This document shows, piece by piece, positions 45,400 through 56,217 of a stretch of DNA of 64,000 nt. Position 1 is the stretch's first letter. Every line of letters starts with the position of its first letter. Source of the stretch: Undaria pinnatifida (Eukaryota; Sar; Phaeophyceae; Laminariales; Alariaceae). The notes beneath the pieces were generated by a model that saw nothing but the letters and a program-made list of their open reading frames with translations, did no database searches and was not told where the DNA came from. The translations under genes and the position numbers were made by a program. The DNA lies in assembly GCA_012845835.1 (NCBI GenBank), contig JABAKD010000024.1:4748109-4812108 (forward strand), written 5' to 3'.

Positions 45400-46943
45400 T
45401 TAACCCACGAAAAGTGCACCAAGACCGAAAACCCGACGCTTAAGTTCTTTCAGACGATCTCGCAACTGATCGACGGAGGTCTTTTTTTTGGTGCCCAAAA
45501 CTCCTGTACAAAGATCTGCACCCGCTTGCCCCAACTTCTGCTCCTGGTTGAGAAAACGACGCCAACCTCGGCCGTACAAGCAGCGCGTCGTCCGCTGAAA
45601 TCCGAGCTCGTTCGGTCGCCAAAGTTGGCTCCGCCAGCTGAAGAAGCCCGCACCCTTGTTCGTCGTCACCCTTGGACGATTTAGCGGAGCTTCCACCTTT
45701 TCCGCTCCCGCCTCCGTCTCCCGACGCGGAAGCGCTCGGTACCGTGCGAACACCAGCCTTGTGTTTCTTGTGTGCGGCCCAACCGGCGCCTCCATCGCTT
45801 TTCCTTCTGTTCCCGGTATTTGTCGGTCGGTTCGTGGCGGTACTTGCACGGCTCTCCCTTTCGCTCGAACCGGCATCCCCCCGGGAGGCCCAACCGAAGC
45901 ACGGAAGCTGAGCGGAGTCTTCATTCTTAGGCGCACGTTTGACCGCACGCTCTCCTTTTTCACGAGGTGCGACCGGTTCCTTGTGAATGTCGACGTGCTC
46001 CAGCCCACCAGCGTCAATATATATGCCAGTCTTTACCCAGGTGAGAACCACCGCTCCTGGCAATTCGTAGATCTCCGGCGGCTCGTGCCAGTCAAAATTA
46101 GCGGAGAGAGCTGCGTCGTGAATTGCGGTTGACCAATCCTCTGGATCTTTGTTGATGAAGCGGGCTATCCTCACCTTGTGGACCGGAATTTGAATCGCTT
46201 GGTGGTTAGCTTCGCGTGTGATGTCACCATGTCGACACCGTCCTGGAATGCCGCGCGTAGCTCCACCCGCGCCTTTTCCCCGACCGAAGTAATGTCCCGC
46301 CCGATGACGAGAAGAAACACCTTCGCCAGAATGGCGAACTGCTTCTCGATGTCGATGGCGCCAGCAATGCCCGTAAAAGGGTTGACCTGTTCCACTACCG
46401 CAGAAAATGCCAGGGCGGTATTCTTGAATACCCCTTACAGCTGGACCCGCGACAATTCACACCCCTTTGGCTTCTCACCGCAAAGTACCCAAAACGCTCG
46501 AAGGTCGGGTTCTTCCAAGCCGTGATCCTCTCCTTCAGCCATAACTTATCTGACATGCTACCGCGAGCGGAAGCCGCACCGTTATGCTGCCCCTGGTCAC
46601 TGTTCGGCCCGTCAGCGTCTTGGTTGGCTTGGATGTAATCCAGAACATTCTGGAGGTGCCCGAGCATGTCCTCAATCTTTTCGAGCCGCCCCCCGGTCTG
46701 GGCCGTACTATCCTCAATATTTTCCAGCCGCCCCCCCGTTCTCGGCCGCATCGGCCTTGATCGCGTCAAGCCGATCGTTACCGCCTCGCGGTGCACAGCG
46801 TATTCAGCTTGACGGACTGAATGTTCGCCCGCGTTGCTGCTAGCACCACCCGACCGGCTGCACCACTCGACTTGCCGCTCACCGTGGTCGTCTCTGGTCA
46901 CACCGTGTCCTTGAGTCGAAATCAACCTCTTTTTGATAAACAA
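45400..46943 (-). mobile_element. Gag-like region of the YR element (fossil part)
   Basis: Minus-strand frames show a repeated heptad-like stretch (GGRLEKIEDMLGHLQ), a WLKERITAWKNP segment and a basic region with a CCCH-like cysteine cluster. They lie upstream of the integrase. Assignment as gag is by position and composition; the region is broken. Confidence 0.45.
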
Positions 46944-46999
46944 ATCAACCCCCGAACGTTATACGAGGCCAGCATTCATAGTGAGTGCAAGTTGTAAAA

Positions 47000-48190
47000 G
47001 GCCGGCTAGAACTTTGCAGGGGGCCACAACTTCGCCTGTGGAACCAAGGGTGGCTCGTCGTCACTGTTTATGCGGAAATAAACCGCACTTCTGGTTAGTT
47101 TCGCTTGAGCAGCCAGCACGGGCACACACGCATATGTTACTCCTTTGTTCATCAGGCGAATTGCTCGATTGTTATCACTGCCTTGTTTGCGAACTGGTGT
47201 TTCAGCGCAGAAGACAGTCAATTCGATTCAGAATATCCAGAATTTTTGCGCCCCATCACAAACGCGCAAGGGGTGTCCGCAATATTACTTATATTTCCTG
47301 TCTGACAACTACCATCAACAAAAGGTAAACCATATCGAGAAAAGCAATCGTACTGCAATTCCATCGTCGTCTTGCCAAGACGTCGACATCACATGTATGC
47401 ATGTACCTGCTCCGTTGCTTTACGGGCCCAAAATAATTGATCACACTTTTTTTTTTTCACGTATGCCTTTTTTGTTTTCATACTGCTGCTCAGTTAGGAA
47501 ACAGTGTGTACATATTAATCTCCGCCCCATCGCAACCGCGTGAGAGGTACCAGCAAGATTATCCAGTGACACTGCACAGCTATTTAAGTCGAGCAAATAC
47601 GTACTGCTATTCAGTAGAAAAAACAATGTGATCATTCTAAAACATTGTGCGCCCCATCGCGACCGCACCAGGGGTGACCAGCCAGAATATAGATTTTCAA
47701 TTTACCCAGCCTCATTTTAGCGCTGTAAGATTTTTGTCGCGTTGCCGCGATCTGTGAATTATGCCACTCACTTTCTTCCACCTAACAAGACGCAATTTCC
47801 GCCCTTGCGGTTGACTATGTACAAGTATCCACGCTCAAGACCTCTCGAGTGTTTGGCTGTGAAGATTGACTCTCACACAGCAGTCCGCATGGAGAATCAC
47901 TCGTTCAATATGACACATAATATGCCTGTTGTATTTGGCAATATGTATATCTTTCTTATAATTAGCGATGTCAGAAAATAATGGTATCTACATGATTGTA
48001 CCTATCGATTGAAATATTCTATCTTTCGATCCATGAACAAAAACAAAATTATGAAGCTTTTAACACGTTGTTTACTACACCTAAAAACTGGGTTGCATAC
48101 ATGTAACATCAAATCTTCTAGAATAAACATTACCAGGCGGGTGATATAAAGAGGTGTCTTCTTGCTACAACCGTCAAATTCGTCCCCTTT
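47000..48190. other. YR element interior, no recognised gene
   Basis: Contains a recurring CGCCCCATCRCRA motif (about 47247, 47521, 47650, with a further relative near 50233), twice with AGAGGTACCAGCAAGA-like sequence next to it. No supported coding frame. Confidence 0.4.
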
Positions 48191-48199
48191 AAGGGTTTG

Positions 48200-49150
48200 T
48201 AGTTTCCGCCGCACATATTGAAATGCCCCCCCCCCCCCCCCCCAATCCCTCTTGTTTAAACGCCCCACCTAAAATCAAAATCTACCAGAGTAGTAAACAC
48301 TACCGGCCAGCTGATATCATCTCGTTATCCTTCTAGCCATCCATGCCGTAGTTTCAACTCATCTTCGCCCTCCCCCCCCCCCCCCCCCCCTTTTTGTTCC
48401 CCGCCCAGTTCGTTCAAACGCCCCACTTACAATCGAAATCGGCCAGAGTAATAAACACTTCTACGCAATTGATATCACGTCATTATCTTTCTAGCCATCC
48501 ATGACGTAGCTTTCATTCATCCCCCATCCCCCCCTCTAACGCCCCCTCCTTCCCCACACCCCGCACGATCGCCTAGACCCAGCATCGCACGTAAAGCAAG
48601 CCCCTACATATATGATAAATACGCGCGATCGGAGTATCACACACAATGATGCCAAGATGAGTTTCGACCAAATTCTTGATCTTATAGCTGGAGTGTATTT
48701 TAATATTATATGTGACCTAAATCTCTTGAAAACGCTTCCCCCCCCCCCCCCCCCCCCCCCCCGCTTTTTTTTTTCCTCGCTCTCCCTTGCTCAAACGCCC
48801 CACCTAATATCAAAACCCGCCAGAGTAATAAACACTTCCACGCCCTGGATATCACGTCATCATCTTTTTAGAGCCGTCCATGCCGCAGCTGCAATTCCCA
48901 ACCCCCTCCCTGCCCCCAACGCCCCCTCCTTCCCCACCACCCGCACCATCGCCTAGACCTAGCACCACGCGTATAGCAACCCCCTACATCTATGCGACCT
49001 AAAGCCCTCCCCCCCCCCGCACCCCACTTTCCCTCCCCCTCCCCTACAAGAAGGATTTATAGTTTCCACGCACAAATTTAGCTGCCCCACCTGTCCCTCC
49101 CCCCCTTCCCCCCCTCCCGCCCCCTTGTTGATCGAAATCAGGCCCCCACG
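48200..49150. repeat. C-tract minisatellite inside the YR element
   Basis: Three or more degenerate copies begin AACGCCCCACCTAA, continue CCAGAGTARTAAACACT and GATATCACGTCATYATCTTT, and are separated by long runs of C (e.g. 48740-48762). The C runs may vary in length or be assembly-sensitive. Confidence 0.7.
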
Positions 49151-49453
49151 TCCTTAAAAACTCCGCCCTCCCCTTACCGATTATTCGACTTACAGTATTC
49201 AATTGATAAACTGATGCATTTCCTTCAACAGCTGTTAGATTTTGCCCCCCTCAGAAACGGCTTTATAGTTTCCGCGCACAGACTGCCTAACATCACCCTG
49301 TTGACCCTGATAGCTACGCTGTAGTTGCAAGGGGAGTCGCCGACCTATATCCTTAACGAGGACACACAACCCGTAATACGCGCGATCGGAGTATCACACA
49401 CAGCTTGCGAAGATGAGTTTTAACACAATATTCGATCTCACAGCTGGAATGTA

Positions 49454-50169
49454 CAAGCTGGGCCGGCCAAGACGCTCAAAACAAACCAATATCGCTGTGC
49501 CCCGCTCAGTTTTTCGAGTTCGGACCTGAAATTTTGACAAGCAATTTAGAACAGGCTCGCCAAGACATTACTTGGCGAGCTCAAAAAACAAAATGAAAAT
49601 CCGTTGACTTTTCGTCCATTTCATGACCATGAAAAACTTTTAGCAGGCCGTATGTCGGCAGCTTTTTTTTTCTTCTTGAGCTCGCCAAGTACTGTTTTGG
49701 TGAGCTTGGTCCAAATCACGTGTCAACGTTTCAGGTCCTAACTTCAAAAATTGAGAGGTGCATGGCCAAGTTTCCACCGGAGTGCCTCTGCATACAAATT
49801 TACATATAATTCAGGGATTCCTCCAAATCGTTCGAACGGAAAGGACCCATGAAATGAAAAGCATATCTCCCTATTCCTCGTCCCAAGATGTACATGCCCA
49901 GAAAATTAAGCCAATTCCATCCACTTTGTATTTCGAGCAATTTTAGAAAAAGCAACACAAACAAATCATGAAAAAAAAAGCTCAAACTAGGAAACGTGAG
50001 TGGCAAACACTTTTTTCGGCGCCAGCTTCGCAGATTCTCAAGCTGGAGGGCTTAAAATGACCACCGCATCTAGCTGATTACGAGGATATGCTCAGTTTGC
50101 AGTGGGTCACTGTCGTTCAAAAGATATGCCCGGCTGACGGATTATGGGTTTCTTGGCCGGCCCAGCTTG
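49454..50169. mobile_element. Tc1/mariner-like MITE, 716 bp, TA target duplication
   Basis: Terminal inverted repeats CAAGCTGGGCCGGCCAAGA (49454-49472) and its complement (50151-50169) are flanked by TA at 49452-49453 and 50170-50171. The paralogous sequence at 48650-48710 (GCTGGAGTGTATTTTAAT) has one TA at 48696-48697 and no insert. Internal short palindromes of GCTCGCCAAG/CTTGGCGAGC occur. It encodes no transposase. Confidence 0.85.
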
Positions 50170-51004
50170 TATTTTTTTTTTTATAATAATATATATCGTG
50201 CACGTACACGTCGACCTGAAACTTTTAATTTGCACCCCACCGCGAAAGCGCGACAGGTACCAGCAAGAATTTTTCAGTTGCTCGGGATGAGCAAAATATT
50301 TTACACGTGCAATATTTTTGCGACGCCTTGCCGAAACGTTTGAGCTCCATTGCAATCATGGGTATAGTATGTCATCACGACTCACCCAACAGCAGCGATG
50401 TAGAGCGGACTTTGCGGTCAACTTACAGAATATATGAATTAGTCTGCGTCCAACGTGATGTGAACCCATATTCAGTTGAGACACCAACCGCCTGCTGCTG
50501 GAACTTTTTTCTTTTTTACTGCTACGTGTGATCGAATTGCGGTAATATCGCTGACGTTTCAACCAACATCAATCCAACGCGTTCGTCTGCGGGTCTTTGC
50601 GTTCGAACACAACTTGTACGTTTCAACCAGCAGCAACCCAACGCATTTTTCTGCGGGTCCTTGTGGTCAAACAGACAATGTACGATATAGTCTAAAAAAG
50701 TAAAAATTTGGCACCAAAGATTTTTCGTTTTTTTCCTGATGAACTGCCCCAATGTGATACGAGATGCCATACGTATTCGAAATATCGTTGTGTACCCATG
50801 CCCAGGCCGCCGAGAGTACGACGAGACATGATCCTTTTCACGATTACGAGCATCATCGTATCTCTGCCTCGATCGGGGGGACAGGCTGGGTCGACATACA
50901 CACGCATCCGTTTACAACGGCAGCTTGCGCTGCCGGGGTTGTAACGAAGACCACTGACAGGGACAGCTTACGCTATACCTACAATGAGACCCGAAGGGTG
51001 CGCC

Positions 51005-51132
51005 AGCTAGCGTTGGGCTGCGAAAGCAACTGAGTTAAATCGACACACGACGCGTATGAAAATACGTGAAAGTGTGGTGAGCTAAAGCTTTATTTTTCCC
51101 CATCCGCTGGAGGATAAGAAAAAAAAAAAAAC
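51005..51132 (+). mobile_element. Poly(A) retroposon, copy inside the YR element
   Basis: Nearly identical to the copy at 22389 over the same length, which suggests recent activity. No clear target duplication was seen. Confidence 0.65.
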
Positions 51133-51769
51133 GATTGGGGGGAGAGTCCGATGATATCTCGTTGCCGCGATCTGTGATACGCATGTGCTTGATCATGATG
51201 TTGAATTTGTTGCTTTTCCCCCGCCTTTATCATGTTTGTTTTTGCACAAGCAGCACAACTCGCTCGAACCGTTTCCAAACGCACACACACGCCCTCGGCT
51301 CACCAGTATCGAGGATTGAGGAGACAAATAACAACCCGTATCTGCACGTAATATTATACCGGTCAAGGCGAGGCCCGTTGTCGACGCTTCCGCACTCACT
51401 TCCTGTGCCTCGTATGAAGCGCTTCGGCTTCGATGTTGCTTCTTGCTCTCGCTAAATCCCCGATTCGCCGTCTAGCGATGAACTCCAGAATCACGAAATC
51501 ACGAATTATCTGGTCCCGTGAGCGACCGCTGTCCAGTTGTGAACAACAGCTCTGCCTGTTCGCGTGTTCTACCAGTCTGCCAGCACCGTCCCGTGCGGTA
51601 TCCACTTGGTATCTCCACAAGCGCGATCAACCAAACAATGCCAGCTGCTGCGGTCAAAGCAAGCTACGTACATACTCCGCCGAAAACTATGAACCATATC
51701 GCCGAATTCTCTCTATGAACCACAAACAACATACTATTCTTATCCGTTCCTGATTCCTAATAATGTTTC

Positions 51770-52410
51770 CCATAATTTGAATAGTCCGAGAGACATGCCT
51801 AAAAACAGTGCAGGACATCTTCTAAGAAAACGAACACCAAAAAAGGCATTCTGAGGTTACCATTCTGAGATTAACAGAAAAAAATTAAAACAATCGGGAG
51901 CCGTGTACTGAAGTTAGCGTGAAACATACTACTACTGGGTACCGGTAGCCCTCTACTTTCAGCTTTACTGCCGCCAAAGAGATTACTACCCCAATTCCCA
52001 AGTAAATTTTTCCCAAAATAAAGGTACAGCTCTAGTGGTTAGTACGAGTGGCCAACGGATACCCGCCAACTTTGGGGGGGAAATACCGCGGTGCTCGCGG
52101 AAATTTTCCCGGATACTTTGGGCGTGCACCCGGGTGCCCGCCTACCCGACGGGGTACCCGTGTACCCGGGACATATTTGACCTCGTTTGATCCATTGAAT
52201 TGTGGCGAAGAGGAGGTTGGTAAGGCAGGGGTATCATGACACAGCATTCGACAAGACAATTACCACAATAGTTTCAATACTCCGTAGGTGTATCTTACGC
52301 ACGAACGGGGCCGATTCAAGGGATTCATTGCGTTACTGGTCCGGCACTCGCTGCGCATACACCTCGAACTAATTGGTTGTGGGGACACATGATTGTGTGT
52401 GAAGAACAGT
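51770..52410. repeat. Dispersed repeat, copy 2
   Basis: Paralogue of 17.55-18.30 kb without the retroposon. It begins directly at the outer end of the YR element, which supports that boundary. Confidence 0.75.
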
Positions 52411-52419
52411 GTTCTTCCT

Positions 52420-53490
52420 CTGCTGCTATCGCGTGGGTTTGAGATTGCTGTCAATTTCCTCGGATGAGCAAATTGAGACAAGCTGTATTTGGTATGTGTC
52501 TGCGTGAAACCCGCAACGGTAACACTGCTGTTATTGCAGTAGATATAATCTAACTCTCTGCTACTAACAAAAGTGACATTTGGATTGGTGCAAAATCCAC
52601 ACGATAGCAGTAGAGGAAGAACAGCGCACCACGTACCTGGTACAGTACCTGATATGCATCGTGAAGTCTTACATTTTCTTGAGTATTTACGTGGTTTCCT
52701 GCATTTCCATTATACACGACATCTTTGAGATATCGCATGCAGCAAGACAAGAAACGATTTTTTACTGCTGTATTCTTATATCCGATGTCTGATGTAAATT
52801 TGTAACTTTTTATCCAAGTTTACACCAGGTACCAAGAACATGTCATGCTTTGGTTTTCAGAGTTGGCGAATTATTTGGGTTGATCCCGTGAGCGAAATTA
52901 AAATCTGCGTCCTTTATCGTTTTTCGCTGGTAGCAACTGGATGGTAGACTTCGAGTTTGTTGTCGTGAAAGCAGAAATGGGCACTGTTTCGGTTTTGCAG
53001 ATTTGACTGGGTTTGGATTTTGATTTTTGTTCTTCGGGGTTGGTTGCAGCTGTCATGGAAAAGCGTTGTTGTTTTCTTCTCGACCTACCGCACAATGGGT
53101 AACTTGTCTAGTTGGACGCATTATTTTCGCCCAGCAGAAGGAGGAGAGTGAATGCATACTCGGCGTACGCTGCGACGAACGAACTGTGCCGAGCACGGGG
53201 GGGGGTCGATCGTGCTCGGGCAGAGATATTCCGTCGTAGATTATGGAATCTTGCATTTTGCGTTGTGCATTAGGGATGCGTTGGAGCTACGCCCGAGCTC
53301 GTTGGATGCTGTTTGCCGAGCAGGGGAGGGCGTCTTGATACTCGACGTGCACAGCAACCAATGGATTCGTGACGTACATGGCAACCAATAGTATGTGTGT
53401 GATAGGTTGCAAGGGGGAATATAACCCGCTCTTATGGTAGGAGTGCCCAGAGTGTCCCGCTTGCTAACTGGTCTGTGATTTGACGCGACT
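52420..53490. other. Region without a recognised gene
   Basis: A small local duplication (GACGTGCACAGCAACCAATGG / GACGTACATGGCAACCAATAG) lies at about 53345-53392. Open frames of 60-105 codons overlap on both strands without a recognisable domain. Confidence 0.4.
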
Positions 53491-53499
53491 TCTAGGGTG

Positions 53500-54020
53500 A
53501 CTGACCTTACGGGAACTGGCATGTTTCCCGGCACAGCATGCGAGATTATTACGACCATATATCAAATGCGTGTGCGGTGTCTATCATTGATTGGCAAATG
53601 TTTACGGAGGCCACGATTTGAGCAATCGGCATTATGTTGTTCTGTCTTAATATGCATTGATATAGTAACGGTGTTACATTTCGGAGGGATAGGAGTAGTG
53701 GAGTTCAACTTGGACTTATACTTGAATGCGAACAATGCACACAAAGCTACTTGTCGGAGGTCTACCTCTGGTGGAGTTGTGATGTGTGGTGGTGCCTGGT
53801 GCCTCGTTTTTGCCTAGGACGCAGGCATGCGTTACGCTTTCGTATTTGGAAATGGAGTGTGGGCAACGGGGAGTTTGATTTTTCCCACGCGCTTCAGCAG
53901 AGTAACATGCCGATTATCTCACCAAACCGTTGCATTCGGAGGCTTTTTGCCGTTTGCATTAGCTCATGGGGAGTATCTAGCAGGGAGGCTGCTAGATTTA
54001 GATTTGAGTGGTTCGATAGG
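53500..54020 (+). mobile_element. Copia-type LTR retrotransposon fragment (fossil)
   Basis: The plus strand carries the end of a Copia polyprotein, with the RNase H signature RRSTSGGVVMCGGA near 53755 and a HADYLTKPL-like motif near 53907. No LTR pair was identified. It is broken, with several interruptions, and looks old. Confidence 0.6.
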
Positions 54021-54239
54021 AGCTGTTTTTCTGTCGGAGACGTACTGTTGTTTGCTCTTTCCAACAGAGTACAAGCGCAGGGGGGGCGATGTCATTATCG
54101 ATGGGATTTTATGGCAAGACAGGTGTTGTTAGTTATTTTGTTTGAAAGTTTTCCCAACAGATTCTTGTTTGTTGGATTTTCCCTTCCCATAGTTGTTGTC
54201 CTTGTTTTATATGGGAGATTTATGCTGAACCTGAGGTTG

Positions 54240-54540
54240 AGACATTTTGATAATGAGATTGCCGTTTTACCCGGGCAATTCTTAGCTTGATGCATTAACA
54301 TGCATTCAATTGTGTTGACAAGCTCGACAGTGAAAGAGCACATCGATTGTAAGGACGTTTCACTGCACAAGCTTGAGTTAGGAGATAGCCTAAGCGTAGG
54401 ATTTCCTGGTAACAATATTCGCATTCAGATTGCCGTTTTACCTTAGCAATTATTGATGATGGAATTTGAGATTGCCGTTTTACCCTGGCGATGGCCTTTG
54501 TGATGGAATTTGGGACGCGACGTTTTACCTGGCCATCTGT
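54240..54540. repeat. Short degenerate tandem repeat (GATTGCCGTTTTACC)
   Basis: GAGATTGCCGTTTTACC-like units at about 54255, 54427, 54469 and 54515, interspersed with TGATGGAATTTG. It lies just downstream of the Copia fossil. Confidence 0.55.
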
Positions 54541-54549
54541 GTTGAGTTG

Positions 54550-55140
54550 TTCTGGACCTATCGTATCATGTACCCAGTAGGGGGGCTGTTCGTGGTTCTA
54601 CGGTGATAGATACTGGTCTGCAGATTGTTGGGGTTTCCTATATTTTGGGGAAGCGTTCTTGATATGCGTTTGAGTGTTGTTGAGGTGAATGGCTTGCTTC
54701 ACGAGGCAGTCGACGATGATAATGATACGACCCGGGCTTTGATTCAATGATACTGCCCGTACATATGTGCGAGTGCTGCCGATGACAATTTTGGTACGGC
54801 CTACTCCTTCCTGTGTGGTTTATAGGTGAGGCCTCGGCAATCAGGTACTGGCTTCTGTGTGTTTATGGATACAAGAGTGTATTATACTTTCCTCTTTTAT
54901 GCGGTATAGGGGCAAGCTGCGCAACAATACCGCTTGCGTCATCTACAGCAATATATAACAACAGCCTCCATTTTTTCCCTCTCAAACACTAACTTTAAGA
55001 TAGTCTTCTTTCCGGATCGCTGAGCGGGCTCAGATGTCTCAAATAGAGCTCCTCAGAGCATTCCCTCCTAAACAACGACGTGTTTTGCACGTTGAAAGCT
55101 GGCTTATCTTTTTCTTGCTTACGAAGATATCATAATACCA
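54550..55140. other. Region without a recognised gene
   Basis: No repeat, domain or splice pattern was recognised between the GATTGCC repeats and the long inverted-repeat element. Confidence 0.4.
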
Positions 55141-55142
55141 TC

Positions 55143-55990
55143 GCACAGCAGCACTAGCTCAGCAGAGCAGCGCCTTGCGGTGGCGGCCATGCCGTGCGGT
55201 GCGGTACTCTGTGCGGCGCTTTGCCGTGCGTTGCCGTGCTGCGTGCTGTGCTGTACTTTATCGCACATACCAGGTTTCATGTGACGAAAAAACATCCAGC
55301 AGTACCGAGGTACACCACACCAGGTCTGTACCATTAATGCATTATTGGACCACATTAAATGCTCCCAGCACAATTCGACGCGAGTCGACCAGGGAGGAAA
55401 ATGCTGAATTATTCTCGCGACAAAAATGAAGGCACGTACCGTAGAGGGGAGGAGGGCCCGCTATGGGACCCCGGATCTGAAGTGACCCCTGGATCTGAGT
55501 TTCCACCGGGAGGGAGGGCGAGAGTAGTGCGAGGATCATAAATGGAATGAAAAAGAGAAAAAAAGACAAACTCAGCTCAGCTCTCTATTATAGCTCAGCA
55601 GCGCGCAGCGCAGCGCCGTACGGTGCCGTGCGGTACCTTGCCCAGCGGTGCGGTGCAGAGCAGCGCCGTGCGGAGCTGTGCGGTGCCGTGCCCTAACGTG
55701 CGGTGCAGTGCTGTGCGGTGCTGTGCCGTGCTGCGTGCTGTACTGTACTTACTCTTTCGTACATGCGAGGTCTCATTCGACGAATCATCCACCAGCACCG
55801 AGGTATAGCACACCAGGTTCGTACGTACTACATTGTTGAATCACATTAAATGCTCCCAGCTCAGCTCAGCTCAGCTATAGCTTAGCAGTGCCGTGGGGTG
55901 CCGTGCGGTGCCGTGCCTTGCCCTGTGGTGCGGTGCTGTGCCGTGCTGCGCTGTGCGTTCTTTGAAACACACAGTACCGTACACGGTATG
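55143..55990 (+). repeat. Tandem terminal segments rich in GTGCGGTGCCGTGC
   Basis: Three successive segments begin near AGCTCAGCAG (55155, 55590, 55880) and run through GTGCGGTGCCGTGC-type simple repeats. The first two end near CACATTAAATGCTCCCAGC (about 55355 and 55844). The third matches the inverted copy at 60.8-60.94 kb. Confidence 0.65.
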
Positions 55991-56217
55991 AATGCGCGTA
56001 TTCGTATTTGTTTTTTCATTGATTGTCCTCCCTCTCAGCCCTCTTCGCGTCCCCCCCCCCCCCGCAAATTTCGCCCGTACTGCCGATCGGAATGGGGCAT
56101 CGTCAACAAGCACACAGCACAGCACAGGGCAACCCTCTCTGCACAAGTACCTCTTAGCATTATCAAATCGCCAGTTGCGCCAAATCATGGGCCTACTATT
56201 TCTGCCCCCTTCACATT

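Larger units (their letters stand above)
43450..51769 (-). mobile_element. Tyrosine-recombinase element with split direct repeats (fossil)
   Basis: The element reads leftward. Repeat A1 (51495-51769) lies at its 5' end. B1 (44159-44400), A2 (43882-44157) and B2 (43482-43729) lie at its 3' end, the A1...B1-A2-B2 order known from Ngaro/PAT-type DIRS-like elements. Parts include a gag-like low-complexity and zinc-finger-like region (about 46.95-45.4 kb) and a YR integrase (about 45.35-44.46 kb, with a YSLRIGSAS-like box). No reverse transcriptase was seen, so a Crypton-like or non-autonomous element is possible. It is broken, with several interruptions. B1 has a near-empty site at 17.51-17.57 kb. 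No target duplication is evident, as expected for YR integration. Confidence 0.7.

Noticed and set aside
53751-54290. 179-codon plus-strand frame as a novel membrane protein
   Set aside because: It overlaps the Copia fossil and its downstream sequence; the hydrophobic stretches come from T-rich DNA.
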